DNA of 64,000 bases from Roseovarius mucosus DSM 17069 (GCF_000768555.3 NZ_KN293991.1:186001-250000); one strand, 5' to 3'; positions 45,832 through 55,488 are shown, numbered from the stretch's first letter. The notes: generated from the letters alone by a model not told the origin. Made by a program: numbers and translations.

Positions 45832-46896
45832 ATGCTTGAATCCTTGATAGACAGATTTGGCGACGGGGCGGTTTTGGCCATGGCGGGCGCGCTTGTCGGT
45901 GTGCTTTTCGGGGCTGCTGCCCAACATTCCCGTTTTTGCCTGCGTGCCGCCACAGTCGAGGTGGCCGAGCGCGGTTTCGGACCGCGCCTCTCGATCTGGC
46001 TCATTGCCTTTTCAGCGGGGGTCGCATCTGTTCAGGGCGCGATTGCCCTAGGCCTGCTCGATGTGTCCGAAGCCCGACCCCTGGCCGCAACCGGCAGCAT
46101 TTCGGGGGCCATTATCGGCGGGTTGATGTTTGGCGTGGGCATGATCCTTGCGCGCGGTTGTGCCAGTCGCTTGCTCGTGCTCGCGGCCACCGGCAATCTG
46201 CGCGCCATCGTGACGGGGCTTGTTCTGACCCTCGTGGCGCAATCGGCTTTGCGTGGGGTGCTTGCCCCTGCGCGCGAGGGATTGGCGAGCCTCTGGCTCG
46301 TGCCGGGGGGCGACACGCGCAATATACTGACACTCATTGGAATGGTGCCGGGCATGGCAATGCTGATTGCGGCATTGGTTTTGGTGGGCGGCTTTCTCCT
46401 CGCCTATCGGCGCGATGTGCGTCCCAGCCACGCCATTGCAGCCGCTTTGGTGGGCTTTGCGGTGGGTCTTGGCTGGTTGCTGACCTATGTCATTGCCCAA
46501 ACGTCCTTTGAAGTGGTCGAAATCTCTTCCGTCACCTTTACGGGTCCGTCCACCGACACGCTGATGGGACTTGTCAACAGCACCACCCTGCCGCTTGGGT
46601 TTGGTGTGGGCCTTGTGCCCGGGGTCTTTACAGGGGCCGCCGCCATGGCCATCCTGACCCGTGAATGGAAGATCGAGCGCTTTGGCCCCGATACACCGAT
46701 GGAGCGCTACCTGATTGGTGCGGCACTGATGGGCTTTGGCAGCATGCTTGCCGGGGGCTGTGCTGTTGGTGCCGGTATGTCGGGTGGGTCGATATTCGCC
46801 TTGACCGCCTGGGTGGCCGTGACCTGCATGTGGATCGGGGCGATGGCCACGCATCTTGTGATGGCCGGACGCGCGCTGCGCCCGGCCACAACCTAG
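45832..46896 (+). CDS. YeeE/YedE family sulfur transporter
   Basis: 354 residues, about nine or ten membrane segments. Cys motifs AAQHSRFCLRAATVEV, GMILARGCASRLLVLAATGNLRA and LAGGCAVGAGMSGGSIFALTAWVAV identify it. It is the third YeeE-type system in the sulfur region (with 31135-32013 and 33605-34651) and probably moves thiosulfate or sulfane sulfur into the cytoplasm. It ends 8 bp from the convergent aminotransferase. Confidence 0.85.
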   Translation: MLESLIDRFGDGAVLAMAGALVGVLFGAAAQHSRFCLRAATVEVAERGFGPRLSIWLIAFSAGVASVQGAIALGLLDVSEARPLAATGSISGAIIGGLMFGVGMILARGCASRLLVLAATGNLRAIVTGLVLTLVAQSALRGVLAPAREGLASLWLVPGGDTRNILTLIGMVPGMAMLIAALVLVGGFLLAYRRDVRPSHAIAAALVGFAVGLGWLLTYVIAQTSFEVVEISSVTFTGPSTDTLMGLVNSTTLPLGFGVGLVPGVFTGAAAMAILTREWKIERFGPDTPMERYLIGAALMGFGSMLAGGCAVGAGMSGGSIFALTAWVAVTCMWIGAMATHLVMAGRALRPATT

Positions 46897-46904
46897 GTCC
46901 TTTT

Positions 46905-48302
46905 TCAGGCCGCAGCCTTCATCAAGCCTTCGTTGCGGATTTGCTTTTCCGCCTGATCGAGCGACATCCAGGCGCGTTCGATCAGCGTGTCGATCTCGGA
47001 TTTCGAGATGACCAGCGGCGGCGAGATGATCATCCGGTCGCCGACGTGACGCATCACGAGATTGTTGGCAAAACACCGCTCGCGGCAGATATAGCCCGCC
47101 GTGCCCGGTTCGGATGCAAACTTGGCCCGGCTCGCCTTGTGCGGGGTCAGCGCCAGCGATCCCATCATCCCGATGATCCGCGTCTCGCCCACCATCGGAT
47201 GATCGGCCAGCGTGTTCCACTTTTCCTGCAGATAGGGCCCGGTGTCCGTCGCCACACGCTCGATGATCTTTTCCTCTTCGAGAATGCGCAGGTTCTCGAG
47301 TGCCACGGCACAAGAGACGGGATGCCCGGAATAGGTGTAGCCGTGGTTGAATTCGCAGGCGTTGATCACCTTGGCCACCCGGTCCGAAACCAGAGACCCG
47401 CCAATCGGCGCGTACCCAGAGCTGAGCCCCTTGGCGATGGTCATGATATCGGGCCGGATGTTATAGGTCTGGCTGCCAAACCAGTTGCCTGTGCGACCAA
47501 ACCCGCAGATCACCTCGTCTGCGATCAACAGAATACCGTATTTGTCGCAAATCCGCTGAATTTCGGGCCAATAGCTGTCGGGGGGGATGATCACGCCGCC
47601 CGCGCCCTGCACCGGCTCGGCGATGAAGGCCGCGACGCGGTGCGCGCCCAGTTCCTCGATCTTGGCCTCAAGCTGACGCGCGCGTTCCAGGCCGAACGTT
47701 TCGGGATCGGTATCGCCGCCCTCGGCATACCAATGCGGTTGGTCGATGTGACAGATGTTGGGGATGGGCAAGCCGCCCTGCGCGTGCATACCCGACATTC
47801 CACCAAGGCTGCCACTGCCCACGCTAGAGCCGTGATAGGCATTCTTGCGGCTGATGATGACATTGCGTTCCGGCTCGCCCAATTGTGCCCAATAGGTGCG
47901 GACCATGCGAATATTCGTGTCATTTGCCTCAGACCCGGACCCGGCATAGAACACATGGTTGAACCCTTCCGGCGCCAGCTCTGCCAGCTTGGCCGAGAGC
48001 GCGATAGCGGGCACGTGGCTCGTTTGGAAAAACGTGTTGTAGAATGGCAGCTCCATCATCTGTCGCGCGGCCACATCAGCCAATTCCTTGCGCCCATAGC
48101 CGATATTGACACACCAAAGCCCGCCCATACCGTCGAGGATCTCGTGCCCCTCGCTATCCGTCAGGGTCACGCCCTTGGCGCGGGTGATGATCCGCGCGCC
48201 CTTGGCCCCCAGTTGATCGCCATGGGTAAAGGGGTGCATATGATGCGCGGCATCCAGCGCCTGCAATTCAGCGGTCGGCATATGGTTTGTAATCATCGTC
48301 AT
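46905..48302 (-). CDS. Class III pyridoxal-phosphate aminotransferase, probably polyamine-specific
   Basis: 465 residues from the ATG at 48302, with AAAGGGA upstream. PLP-fold landmarks are YAGSGSEANDTNIRMVRTY, ISRKNAYHGSSVGSGSLGG, IADEVICGFGRTGNWFG (Asp for the pyridine N) and MTIAKGLSSGYAPIGG (Schiff-base Lys). The family includes putrescine- and spermidine-pyruvate aminotransferases (SpuC-like); the adjacent polyamine transporter and oxidase support that. TGATCAAAT in its promoter recurs upstream of potF. Confidence 0.85.
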   Translation of the reverse strand: MTMITNHMPTAELQALDAAHHMHPFTHGDQLGAKGARIITRAKGVTLTDSEGHEILDGMGGLWCVNIGYGRKELADVAARQMMELPFYNTFFQTSHVPAIALSAKLAELAPEGFNHVFYAGSGSEANDTNIRMVRTYWAQLGEPERNVIISRKNAYHGSSVGSGSLGGMSGMHAQGGLPIPNICHIDQPHWYAEGGDTDPETFGLERARQLEAKIEELGAHRVAAFIAEPVQGAGGVIIPPDSYWPEIQRICDKYGILLIADEVICGFGRTGNWFGSQTYNIRPDIMTIAKGLSSGYAPIGGSLVSDRVAKVINACEFNHGYTYSGHPVSCAVALENLRILEEEKIIERVATDTGPYLQEKWNTLADHPMVGETRIIGMMGSLALTPHKASRAKFASEPGTAGYICRERCFANNLVMRHVGDRMIISPPLVISKSEIDTLIERAWMSLDQAEKQIRNEGLMKAAA

Positions 48303-48360
48303 GGCAGTCCCTTTCCCGAATCGGTTCAGCCACGCATGCGCGGCCCTCACCACAAAAATA

Positions 48361-48369
48361 TGATCAAAT
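48361..48369. promoter_or_regulatory. Candidate GntR operator upstream of the aminotransferase
   Basis: TGATCAAAT lies 59 bp upstream of the aminotransferase start in the 85-bp gap; the identical 9-mer occurs at 49178-49186 in the divergent gntR/potF promoter. Confidence 0.45.
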
Positions 48370-48387
48370 TATCCAGTGTCAATCGAA

Positions 48388-49107
48388 TCAGTAGAGCGCG
48401 CCGGATCTCTCCAGTGAATGGCGCACTTGCTCCATTCCCTGGATCACGTCTTCGCGAATAGCGCGGGCGGCAGCCTCAGCATCGCGGGCATGCATTGCGG
48501 CCAACATATCCTTGTGTTTGTCCGGCAGGTTCTGGGTGCCCATGCGTCCACAGACCACTCGCAATGACGGCCCGAACCGGAGCCAGAGACCATCCGCGAC
48601 ATCAGCCAGAATGGGCGCCTGTGCTATTTCATAGAGCCGCTTGTGAAAGCGGTAGTTCAATTCGAGATAGACCCGCAGATCGCCGCGCAGGATCGCACGA
48701 TCCAACTCGTCATCCAAATCCGCCAGCCAATCCAGATCCTCAAGGCTGGCGCGCTCTGTCGCACGCAACGTCAAATAAGGGTCAAGCCATTGCCGTGCAT
48801 AGATCAATTCGCTGATGTTATCCGCCGTCAACAGTGGCACTGATACTCGGCGATTTCCTTGAAATTCCAGGGCGCCCTCTGCAATCAGGCGACGGATTGC
48901 CTCGCGGACGGGTGTCATGCCCGCGACCAAGCGCTCCGAGAGGCCTTGGATGGTTACGGCCTGTCCGGGAGCCAGATCACCAAACAGCACCAAATCGCGC
49001 AGTTGCCGATAGATTACCTCGTGCGCAGGCAGGCGCGACAAATCCCCGTCGATCGTGCTGAATTTCTGTGCGGCGTTGGTCATCGGCAAGGCAATCCAAT
49101 CAGGCAT
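48388..49107 (-). CDS. GntR-family (FCD) transcriptional regulator
   Basis: 239 residues; ATG 49083 is an alternative start. The winged helix spans about 25-90 (HEVIYRQLRDLVLFGDLAPGQAVTIQGLSERLVAGMTPVREAIRRLIAEGAL), followed by an all-helical FCD ligand domain with LELNYRFHKRLYEIA. It is placed between the aminotransferase and the divergent pot operon and probably represses both in response to a polyamine-derived metabolite. Confidence 0.9.
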   Translation of the reverse strand: MPDWIALPMTNAAQKFSTIDGDLSRLPAHEVIYRQLRDLVLFGDLAPGQAVTIQGLSERLVAGMTPVREAIRRLIAEGALEFQGNRRVSVPLLTADNISELIYARQWLDPYLTLRATERASLEDLDWLADLDDELDRAILRGDLRVYLELNYRFHKRLYEIAQAPILADVADGLWLRFGPSLRVVCGRMGTQNLPDKHKDMLAAMHARDAEAAARAIREDVIQGMEQVRHSLERSGALY

Positions 49108-49175
49108 CTCAATGTCTGGCCTTGCGAGTTTAGCCTGTGCATGAAAACATTACCATATTGCCATAAGCGGAAAAT

Positions 49176-49186
49176 TTTGATCAAAT
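49176..49186. promoter_or_regulatory. Candidate GntR operator in the gntR/potF promoter
   Basis: TTTGATCAAA (49176-49185) is a perfect 10-bp palindrome, 40 bp upstream of potF, that contains the TGATCAAAT 9-mer shared with the aminotransferase promoter. Confidence 0.5.
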
Positions 49187-49224
49187 CCGCAACAAGGCAG
49201 ACACATGCCGACCAACGGGAGAAC

Positions 49225-50313
49225 ATGATGCGAAATCTGATACTGACAACAACCGCGACTATCGCGCTTGGGGCGTTCGCCGCTCAGGCCCAAGAAGTGC
49301 GGGTTTACAACTGGTCCGACTACATCGACGAAGAGTTGCTGACCAAGTTTGAGGCGGATACCGGGATCAAGCTGATCTATGACGTCTTCGACAGCAACGA
49401 GGTTCTGGAAACCAAGATGCTTGCAGGAGGATCGGGCTATGACGTTGTTGTGCCGACGGGCACCTTCCTGCAACGCCAGATTCAGGCCGGTGCCTTCCAG
49501 AAACTGGACCTCTCCAAACTACCCAATCACCAAAACATGTGGGACGTGGTCAGCAGCCGCACAGAACAGTACGATCCCGAAAACGCCTATTCGATCAACT
49601 ATATGTGGGGCACCACCGGTATTGGTGCGAACGTCGGAAAGGTCAAGGAACTGCTGGGCGAAGACGCGCCCCTCGATAGCCTCGAACTGGTTCTGAATCC
49701 CGACAATATGGCCAAACTGAGCGACTGCGGCGTGCACTTCCTTGACGCTCCCACAGAGATGATCCCGATGGCACTGAAATACATCGGCGAAGACCCCAAC
49801 AGTCATGACCCCGACGTGATCGCTAAGGTTGAGCCCGTGCTGATGGCAATCCGTCCCTATATCCAGAAATTCCATAGTTCCGAGTATATCAACGCGCTGG
49901 CAAATGGTGACATCTGCGTGGCTGTCGGTTGGTCTGGCGACATTCTACAGGCGCGTGATCGCGCTGCCGAGGCCGACAATGGTGTCGAAATCGTCTACAA
50001 CGCCCCCAAGGAAGGCGCGCAAATGTGGTTCGACCAGATGGCGATTCCGGTCGATGCCCCCAACCCGGACGCCGCGCATGTGTTCCTGAACTTCATCATG
50101 GACGCACAAAACATGGCCGCCGCGTCGAACTATGTCTATTACGCCAATGGCAACAAGGCGAGCCAGGAGTTCCTTGTTGAAGACGTGATTGGAGATCCGG
50201 CGATCTACCCGTCGGAAGAGGCGCTGAACAACCTCTTCACCACCACACCTTATGACGCCAAGGTTCAGCGCGTCGTGACCCGTCTCTGGACCAAGATCAA
50301 ATCCGGCACCTGA
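49225..50313 (+). CDS. potF: Polyamine ABC transporter periplasmic binding protein (PotF/SpuD-like)
   Basis: 362 residues from ATG 49225 (GGGAGAA upstream). Signal peptide ending at AAQA (about 19-22), then EVRVYNWSDYIDEELLTKFEADTGIKLIYDVFDSNEVLETKM, the classic opening of putrescine/spermidine receptors, and AVGWSGDILQARDRA. It delivers polyamine to the PotABC permease. It is first in a five-gene rightward operon. Confidence 0.93.
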   Translation: MMRNLILTTTATIALGAFAAQAQEVRVYNWSDYIDEELLTKFEADTGIKLIYDVFDSNEVLETKMLAGGSGYDVVVPTGTFLQRQIQAGAFQKLDLSKLPNHQNMWDVVSSRTEQYDPENAYSINYMWGTTGIGANVGKVKELLGEDAPLDSLELVLNPDNMAKLSDCGVHFLDAPTEMIPMALKYIGEDPNSHDPDVIAKVEPVLMAIRPYIQKFHSSEYINALANGDICVAVGWSGDILQARDRAAEADNGVEIVYNAPKEGAQMWFDQMAIPVDAPNPDAAHVFLNFIMDAQNMAAASNYVYYANGNKASQEFLVEDVIGDPAIYPSEEALNNLFTTTPYDAKVQRVVTRLWTKIKSGT

Positions 50314-50382
50314 CCTGAACAGGCACATCGCTCGCGCATGGCCAGGCCCTGCGCGGGCACTCTCAAACAGTCGGGGGCAGGT

Positions 50383-51507
50383 ATGGCACAAGTCGTTTTC
50401 GAGCCTTGGAATGATCCCAAGGCAAAGCCACTTATCCAATTCAAGGGCGTAACCAAGCGGTTTGGTGAATTTACCGCGATCGACAATCAGACATTCGACA
50501 TCTACGAGCGCGAGTTCTTTGCGCTTCTTGGCCCATCGGGGTGTGGCAAGACCACGATGATGCGGATGCTGGCGGGGTTCGAGAAACCGACCGAAGGCAA
50601 GATCCTGCTTGCTGGTCAGGATCTGGCACCCATCCCCCCCAACAAGCGCTCTGTGAACATGATGTTTCAGTCCTATGCGCTGTTTCCACATTTGTCGGTC
50701 TGGGAAAACATCGCCTTTGGCCTAAAGCGCGACGGCAAGCCCAAGGACGAGATCGCCGCGCGCGTTGAGGAAATGCTCAAGCTCACCCGGCTGCAGCAGT
50801 TCGCCAAGCGCAAGCCGCATCAGATCTCTGGTGGTCAGCGACAGCGCGTGGCCCTTGCCCGCAGCCTTGCCAAGGCACCCAAGCTTCTGTTGCTCGACGA
50901 GCCGCTTGGTGCACTCGATGCCAAGCTGCGTCAGGCGACCCAGTTCGAGCTGATGGACATACAAGAGAAAACCGGCACCACCTTTGTGATCGTGACCCAT
51001 GATCAGGAAGAGGCCATGACCGTGGCCAGCCGGGTGGCGGTGATGGACAATGGCCGCATCATTCAGGCGGACACGCCCGCCCGCATCTACGAGATGCCCA
51101 ATTCCGTCTATGTGGCCGATTTCATCGGCGAGGTCACGATCATCCCCGGCACCGCGCGCAAATCCGGTGAGGGATATGAAATCAGCTATGCCGAGGGCAT
51201 GACGCCGCTCTATGCCGAAACAGAGACCGCGTTTGAAAACGGCGAGACCTGCCATATTGCTCTGCGCCCCGAAAAGGTGGCGATCAGCGCCGAAAAACCG
51301 GAAGACCGCCGCAATGCCGTGCAGGGCAAGATCATCGACATTGCCTATCTCGGCAATCTCTCGACCTATCACGTGGCCTTGCCGAATGGTCAGATGATCA
51401 AGGCACAGACCGCCAATACACGCCGCCTGTCCCGGCGCGGCTTTACTTGGGAAGACACCGTCTGGCTGTCGTGGACCGACACAGCCGCCGTGCTCTTGAA
51501 AGGGTAG
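50383..51507 (+). CDS. potA: Polyamine ABC transporter ATP-binding protein PotA/PotG
   Basis: 374 residues from the ATG at 50383; the frame also opens at 50338 without a clear ribosome site. Walker A GPSGCGKTTMM, Q-loop MMFQSYALFPHLSVWENIAFGL, signature SGGQRQRVALARSLA, Walker B LLLLDEPLGALD, H-loop IVTHDQEEAM, and a C-terminal TOBE domain (HIALRPEKVAIS). It powers polyamine import. Confidence 0.93.
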   Translation: MAQVVFEPWNDPKAKPLIQFKGVTKRFGEFTAIDNQTFDIYEREFFALLGPSGCGKTTMMRMLAGFEKPTEGKILLAGQDLAPIPPNKRSVNMMFQSYALFPHLSVWENIAFGLKRDGKPKDEIAARVEEMLKLTRLQQFAKRKPHQISGGQRQRVALARSLAKAPKLLLLDEPLGALDAKLRQATQFELMDIQEKTGTTFVIVTHDQEEAMTVASRVAVMDNGRIIQADTPARIYEMPNSVYVADFIGEVTIIPGTARKSGEGYEISYAEGMTPLYAETETAFENGETCHIALRPEKVAISAEKPEDRRNAVQGKIIDIAYLGNLSTYHVALPNGQMIKAQTANTRRLSRRGFTWEDTVWLSWTDTAAVLLKG

Positions 51508-51511
51508 GGGG

Positions 51512-52402
51512 ATGCGCCGTTTTGCCCTGATATTCCTGCCCTACATCTGGCTGCTGGCGCTCTTTCTGGTGCCCTTTCTGATCGTGATCAAGATCAGCCT
51601 GAGCGATATTGCCACCGCTATTCCGCCCTACACACCTACCTTGGATTTCTCGCAAGGGTGGCAGGGCATCAAGGCGTTTTTCAGTGCGCTGGATTTCGAG
51701 AACTTCACCTTTCTGACCACCGATGATCTCTATTGGAAATCCTATATTTCCTCGCTTCAGATTGCGTTTTTTGCCACGCTTCTGACGCTCTTGGTGGGCT
51801 ATCCCATCGCCTATGGCATGGCCAATGCGCCGGATCACTGGCGCCCAACCTTGATGATGCTGGTGATTCTGCCGTTCTGGACCAGCTTTCTCATCCGCGT
51901 CTATTCGTGGATGGGCATCCTCTCGACCGAGGGGTATCTCAATCAGGTGCTTTTGAAACTCGGTGTGATTTCCGAGCCCTTGATCATTCTCAACACGCCA
52001 ACGGCGGTCTATATCGGTATCGTCTACACTTATCTGCCGTTCATGATCCTGCCGATCTATTCCGCGCTTGAGCGGATGGATGGGTCTTTGTTGGAAGCGG
52101 CCGAAGATCTGGGCTGTTCGCGCCTTACGGCTTTCTGGTTGATCACTGTGCCCCTGTCGAAAACCGGCATCATCGCTGGCTGTTTTCTGGTGTTCATCCC
52201 GGTCATCGGCGAGTTTGTCATTCCCTCGCTTCTGGGCGGCTCGCAAACGCTGATGATCGGCAAGGTGCTGTGGGAAGAGTTCTTTAACAACCGTGATTGG
52301 CCGGTTGCCAGTGCGGTGGCGGTCGTGCTGCTGCTGATCCTGATCATTCCTATCGTGCTCTTTCAGCGCAACGAACAAAAGCAGCGGGAGGCCGAAGAAT
52401 GA
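51512..52402 (+). CDS. potB: Polyamine ABC transporter permease PotB/PotH
   Basis: 296 residues, six membrane helices. The ABC permease coupling loop is EAAEDLGCSRLTAFWLITVPLSKTGIIAG. A large periplasmic loop after helix 1 (about 30-75) is typical of PotB/PotH. It lies 4 bp after potA and its stop overlaps the potC start by 4 bp. Confidence 0.92.
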   Translation: MRRFALIFLPYIWLLALFLVPFLIVIKISLSDIATAIPPYTPTLDFSQGWQGIKAFFSALDFENFTFLTTDDLYWKSYISSLQIAFFATLLTLLVGYPIAYGMANAPDHWRPTLMMLVILPFWTSFLIRVYSWMGILSTEGYLNQVLLKLGVISEPLIILNTPTAVYIGIVYTYLPFMILPIYSALERMDGSLLEAAEDLGCSRLTAFWLITVPLSKTGIIAGCFLVFIPVIGEFVIPSLLGGSQTLMIGKVLWEEFFNNRDWPVASAVAVVLLLILIIPIVLFQRNEQKQREAEE

Positions 52403-53214
52403 GACGGCTCACATGGTTCAATGCCACGTCGCTTACGCTTGGGTTTGCGTTCCTCTACCTGCCGATGATCATTCTGATCACCTATAGCTTCAACGAATCC
52501 AAGCTGGTGACGGTCTGGGCCGGGTTCTCGACCAAATGGTATGGCGAACTGTTCAACAACCAGTCGTTTCTCGATGCTGCCTGGGTGACGGTCAAGGTGG
52601 CGGTTGCCTCTTCGACCATTGCCACGATCCTGGGCACCATGGCGGCGTTGGTGCTGGTGCGCGCTGGGCGGTTCTATGGTAGGACGCTATTTTCCGGCAT
52701 GATCTATGCGCCCCTGGTGATGCCAGAGGTGATCACGGGCCTGTCGCTGCTGCTTTTATTCATCGGGATCGGGCTGGATCGCGGGATTTTCACCATCATT
52801 CTCGCGCATACCACCTTTTCGATGTGTTTCGTCTCGGTCGTTGTCTCTTCGCGCCTTGTGACCTTTGATCGTTCGCTGGAAGAGGCGGCGCTTGATCTGG
52901 GGTGCTCGCCTTTCGATGCCTTTCGGCTTGTCACCCTGCCGATCATCGCGCCTGCGGTGATCTCGGGCTGGCTCTTGGCCTTTACCCTGTCGCTCGACGA
53001 CCTTGTGATCGCCAGCTTTACCGCCGGTCCCTCGGCCACCACGCTTCCGATCAAGATCTGGTCGGCGGTTCGCCTTGGGGTGTCGCCCGAGATCAACGCG
53101 CTCTCGACGATCATGATCGGGATCGTTGCGGTCGGTGTCATCTCTGCCTCGCTGATCACGAAACGGGCGTCCCTGCGCCAGCAAGCCGACGAACGCGCCG
53201 CCGTGCACGCATGA
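52399..53214 (+). CDS. potC: Polyamine ABC transporter permease PotC/PotI
   Basis: 271 residues from the ATG at 52399. Six helices, with YLPMIILITYSFNESKLVTVWAGFSTKWYGELF near the N-terminus and the coupling loop EEAALDLGCSPFDAFRLVTLPIIAPAVISG. It forms the permease heterodimer with PotB. It overlaps the oxidoreductase start by 4 bp. Confidence 0.92.
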   Translation: MRRLTWFNATSLTLGFAFLYLPMIILITYSFNESKLVTVWAGFSTKWYGELFNNQSFLDAAWVTVKVAVASSTIATILGTMAALVLVRAGRFYGRTLFSGMIYAPLVMPEVITGLSLLLLFIGIGLDRGIFTIILAHTTFSMCFVSVVVSSRLVTFDRSLEEAALDLGCSPFDAFRLVTLPIIAPAVISGWLLAFTLSLDDLVIASFTAGPSATTLPIKIWSAVRLGVSPEINALSTIMIGIVAVGVISASLITKRASLRQQADERAAVHA

Positions 53215-54536
53215 GTCGCGTTTTTCCGGCCCATACCTATGGCGAGGGGCCAAGAGCGCGCGGCTATTGGCAGACCACGGCAGAGATGCCCGATTTCCCG
53301 CGCGCAGAGGGGGAAATCACCTGTGATGTCGCGGTGATCGGTGCGGGGTTCACCGGCCTTTCGGCGGCCCTGCATCTGGCCGAGGCGGGGCAGGATGTGC
53401 GCGTGTTCGAGGCCGAAACACCCGCTTGGGGCGCCTCGGGGCGCAATGGCGGGTTTTGCTGTCTCGGTGGCTCTGCGGCATCGGATACGATGCTGCGCAA
53501 GATGCATGGCGAGCCCGCCCGCCGCGAATACCGGCAGAGCGAGGGTGAGGCTGTGCGCTTTACCCGCGCCCTGATCGACGCCCATGGGATCGTGCCTGAC
53601 ATCCATTCCGATGGCGAGACCGTGCTGGCGCATACGCCCAAGGCGGCCGCAGGCTTTGCCGAGCGTGCCGCGCGGATCAAGGCCGATTACGGGGTTACGC
53701 CCAGGTTCATTCCCGGTTCCGAGCTAACCCAGATGGGGATGAAGGGGCCGTTTTACGCGGCGCTCACCACGCCCCTCGGGGTGGCGCTCAATCCGTTCAA
53801 ATACACGCTTGGTCTGGCCGATGCCGCAAGGCGCGCCGGTGCGCGTATTTATGCCCATTCACGCGTGACCAGCATCAGCCAGACCAGAGGTTTTGCCCTC
53901 ACCACGCCGCAGGCCCGCATCACCGCCCGCCGCCTGATCGTGGCCACCAATGGCTATTCCTCGGATGACCTGCCCGGGTGGATGCGCGCGCGCTATATTC
54001 CGACGCAATCGAACGTCATCGTCACCCGCCCCCTGACCGAAGATGAACTGGCGGCCCAAGGCTGGACCACGCGGCAGATGTGTTATGACGATCGCTTCTT
54101 CCTGCATTATTTTCGCCTGATGCCCGACAATCGCATGCTCTTTGGCATGCGCGGGGGGCTCTTCAGCTCGCCCGGGTTCGATGCCCGGATGCACCGCACC
54201 ATCCGGCGGCATTTCGAGGCGATGTTTCCCGCCTGGGTGCATGTCGAAACGCCGCATAGCTGGAATGGCCTGCTTTCGCTTGCGCCTGATCTGACACCCT
54301 ATGCCGGGCCGATCCCGGATATGCCGGGGGCCTTTACCGGCCTGTCCTATCACGGCAATGGCGTGGCGATGGCGAGCTATGCCGGGGGGATCCTTGCCGA
54401 TCTGGCGATGGACCGGAGTCCGCGCGCGCTCTATCCCGAGATCATGCGCAAACCGCCGCGCAAATGGCCACTGGGACGGTTCCGGCGTGCGATGCTCTGG
54501 CCGCCCTATGCCTTGGCCACACTGACCGGCGGCTGA
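53211..54536 (+). CDS. FAD-dependent oxidoreductase, DAO family (gamma-glutamylputrescine oxidase-like)
   Basis: 441 residues from the ATG at 53211. FAD motif VAVIGAGFTGLSAALHLAEAG (about 38-58), RNGGFCCLGG, and the C-terminal FAD contact GLSYHGNGVAMASYAGG. Similar to PuuB/OrdL enzymes that oxidise amines or gamma-glutamylputrescine. Overlap with potC ties it to degradation of the imported polyamine. No glutamylputrescine synthetase is visible here, so the exact substrate is unsettled. Confidence 0.85.
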   Translation: MSRVFPAHTYGEGPRARGYWQTTAEMPDFPRAEGEITCDVAVIGAGFTGLSAALHLAEAGQDVRVFEAETPAWGASGRNGGFCCLGGSAASDTMLRKMHGEPARREYRQSEGEAVRFTRALIDAHGIVPDIHSDGETVLAHTPKAAAGFAERAARIKADYGVTPRFIPGSELTQMGMKGPFYAALTTPLGVALNPFKYTLGLADAARRAGARIYAHSRVTSISQTRGFALTTPQARITARRLIVATNGYSSDDLPGWMRARYIPTQSNVIVTRPLTEDELAAQGWTTRQMCYDDRFFLHYFRLMPDNRMLFGMRGGLFSSPGFDARMHRTIRRHFEAMFPAWVHVETPHSWNGLLSLAPDLTPYAGPIPDMPGAFTGLSYHGNGVAMASYAGGILADLAMDRSPRALYPEIMRKPPRKWPLGRFRRAMLWPPYALATLTGG

Positions 54537-54537
54537 G

Positions 54538-55458
54538 TCATTCGGGCGTGCGGGCAGAGCGCGCCTTGTTCCGCCTTATGCCCAATTGCCGTTCGCGCAA
54601 GATGATGAGAATTCCCGCCAGAATGACCAGAGATGCGCCCGTCAGCATGGCGCGCGTCGGCACCTCGTCAAAGATGAAATAGCCGATGCCAAGCGCAAAG
54701 AGGATCGAGGCATAATCGAATGGGGCCACCACGCTGGCATCCGCAAAGCGGTAGGAGGAGGTCAGAAAAATCTGTCCAAGCCCGCCCAAAAGCCCCGCCA
54801 TGACAAGCAGGCCGAATTCGGGCCCCGAGGGTATGACCCAGCCGAACGGGATCGTCAGGAGTGACAGAAGCGTCGAAGTGATCGAGAAGTAGAACACGAT
54901 TGCGCTGGTTTCCTCGGTTTGGACCAGCTTGCGCACGTAAATTTGTGCAAGTGCTGCGCAGATCGCCCCCGTGAGGGCCAGCATCGCGCCAACCGCCTGC
55001 ATGGTTTCCACTGTCGGACCGCTGAGCGCCGTCAGGCGCGGTGCCAGAACGATGAGCACCCCACCAAGCCCGAGCGCCACCGCGCCGATGCGCACAACGC
55101 CGACCTGCTCGTTGAGAAACATCGCGGCAAAGATCACCACCAGGAGCGGCGCCGCATAGCCAAGTGCCGTCACCTCGGGCAGGGGCAGCATCCCCAAAGC
55201 GGCAAAGCCAAGGCCCATGGCCGCCGTGCCGACGAACCCACGCCAGAAATGATTGAGCGGCGAGGTGGCCTTGAGCCCGGTGCGCAGGTCCCCGCGCAGC
55301 GCCAGCCACAAGAGGATCACCGGAATGGCAAAGAACGAGCGGAAGAACACCGCCTCGCCCGGCGGCACATGCGCCGCCGTGGCCTTGATCAGCGATGACA
55401 TGGTGATGAAGAGCGTCACCGAAATGAGCTTGAGCGATATTCCCGTCAGAGGGCGCAT
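54538..55458 (-). CDS. EamA/DMT-family transporter
   Basis: 306 residues, ten membrane helices in two EamA repeats (about 5-137 and 150-285). AAHVPPGEAVFFRSFFAIPVILLW and GLGQIFLTSSYRFADASVVAPFDYASILFALGIGY are typical DMT stretches. Probably a metabolite exporter with unknown substrate. It converges on the oxidoreductase. Confidence 0.87.
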   Translation of the reverse strand: MRPLTGISLKLISVTLFITMSSLIKATAAHVPPGEAVFFRSFFAIPVILLWLALRGDLRTGLKATSPLNHFWRGFVGTAAMGLGFAALGMLPLPEVTALGYAAPLLVVIFAAMFLNEQVGVVRIGAVALGLGGVLIVLAPRLTALSGPTVETMQAVGAMLALTGAICAALAQIYVRKLVQTEETSAIVFYFSITSTLLSLLTIPFGWVIPSGPEFGLLVMAGLLGGLGQIFLTSSYRFADASVVAPFDYASILFALGIGYFIFDEVPTRAMLTGASLVILAGILIILRERQLGIRRNKARSARTPE

Positions 55459-55488
55459 GGTCTTGGCTCCTACGCCCTCTGTTCGATG

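Noticed and set aside
46665..48461. 598-residue rightward reading frame opposite the aminotransferase
   Set aside because: Shadow of the class III aminotransferase; no domain is recognisable.
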